A DNA stretch of 64,000 bases from Atopsyche davidsoni. Lineage: Eukaryota; Arthropoda; Insecta; Trichoptera; Hydrobiosidae. Position numbers and translations under genes: made by a program. Positions within the stretch are counted from its first letter, which is position 1. Every line of letters starts with the position of its first letter. The stretch is from contig JAILWY010000009.1 in the NCBI GenBank assembly GCA_022113835.1, positions 4,563,501 through 4,627,500 on the forward strand, read 5' to 3'. Shown piece by piece: positions 63,923 through 64,000 of the stretch. The notes under the pieces were generated by a model, which was not told the origin of the DNA, did not search any database, and was given only the letters and a program-made list of their open reading frames with translations.

Positions 63923-64000
63923 CTTCTTCATAAATACCATGTTATTATTCTGATTTCATAAAATCGTTGAATTAGCAATTCTTTCTCATAAATAACATAC

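Overview
This window is eukaryotic, AT-rich (by eye about two thirds A+T) and gene-poor. It fits an insect nuclear chromosome. The signs are a spliced MADF-BESS transcription-factor gene, a short CCTAA-type (TTAGG) repeat next to a LINE-like tail, tRNA-derived SINE relics, pogo/Tigger-like elements with TA target sites, and an arthropod-type TCAGT initiator inside a CpG island. A moth or butterfly would fit, but nothing here fixes the order. There is no bacterial operon, rRNA gene, intact tRNA gene or CRISPR array.

Layout. Only one complete protein-coding gene can be defended: a three-exon minus-strand gene for a 308-residue MADF-BESS protein (coding part 20195 down to 18056). The second clear gene signal is a large CpG-island promoter on the plus strand (about 48.14-49.83 kb). 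It has a CRE, a CCAAT box, GC boxes, a TCAGT initiator, a 5' leader with a start-stop uORF, and a 16-base coding start that ends at a strong splice donor (48864-48879). The rest of that gene must lie beyond a long first intron, possibly outside the window.

The AT-rich background carries about thirty short GC/CpG-rich islands of 80-300 bp. Several hold perfect CRE octamers (three), CACGTG E-boxes (18 counted by hand across the window), a paired-class homeodomain P3 site, an octamer site and other palindromes. They look like regulatory elements of a developmental-gene landscape. Some islands also hold open frames between good splice consensus sites, mostly on the minus strand. I list the best as low-confidence exons. 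A rough estimate gives 20-30 such pseudo-exons by chance in 64 kb, so they need RNA evidence.

Repeats: a 387-bp Tigger/pogo-like element with perfect 23-bp terminal repeats that keeps what looks like the last codons of a transposase (31907-32293); a 114-bp relative (6928-7041); a nested-palindrome element (59221-59388); a TIR element possibly in TTAA (50406-50557); an interspersed family in three clear copies plus one decayed copy (5.0, 34.6, 43.8 and 23.5 kb); R1-like and other LINE 3' tails; tRNA-like SINE relics; and three TA microsatellites. No new multi-gene system is visible. The most interesting items are the regulatory islands, the compact promoter architecture, the transposon remnants and two possible tiny genes (31.47-31.68 and 33.43-33.55 kb).
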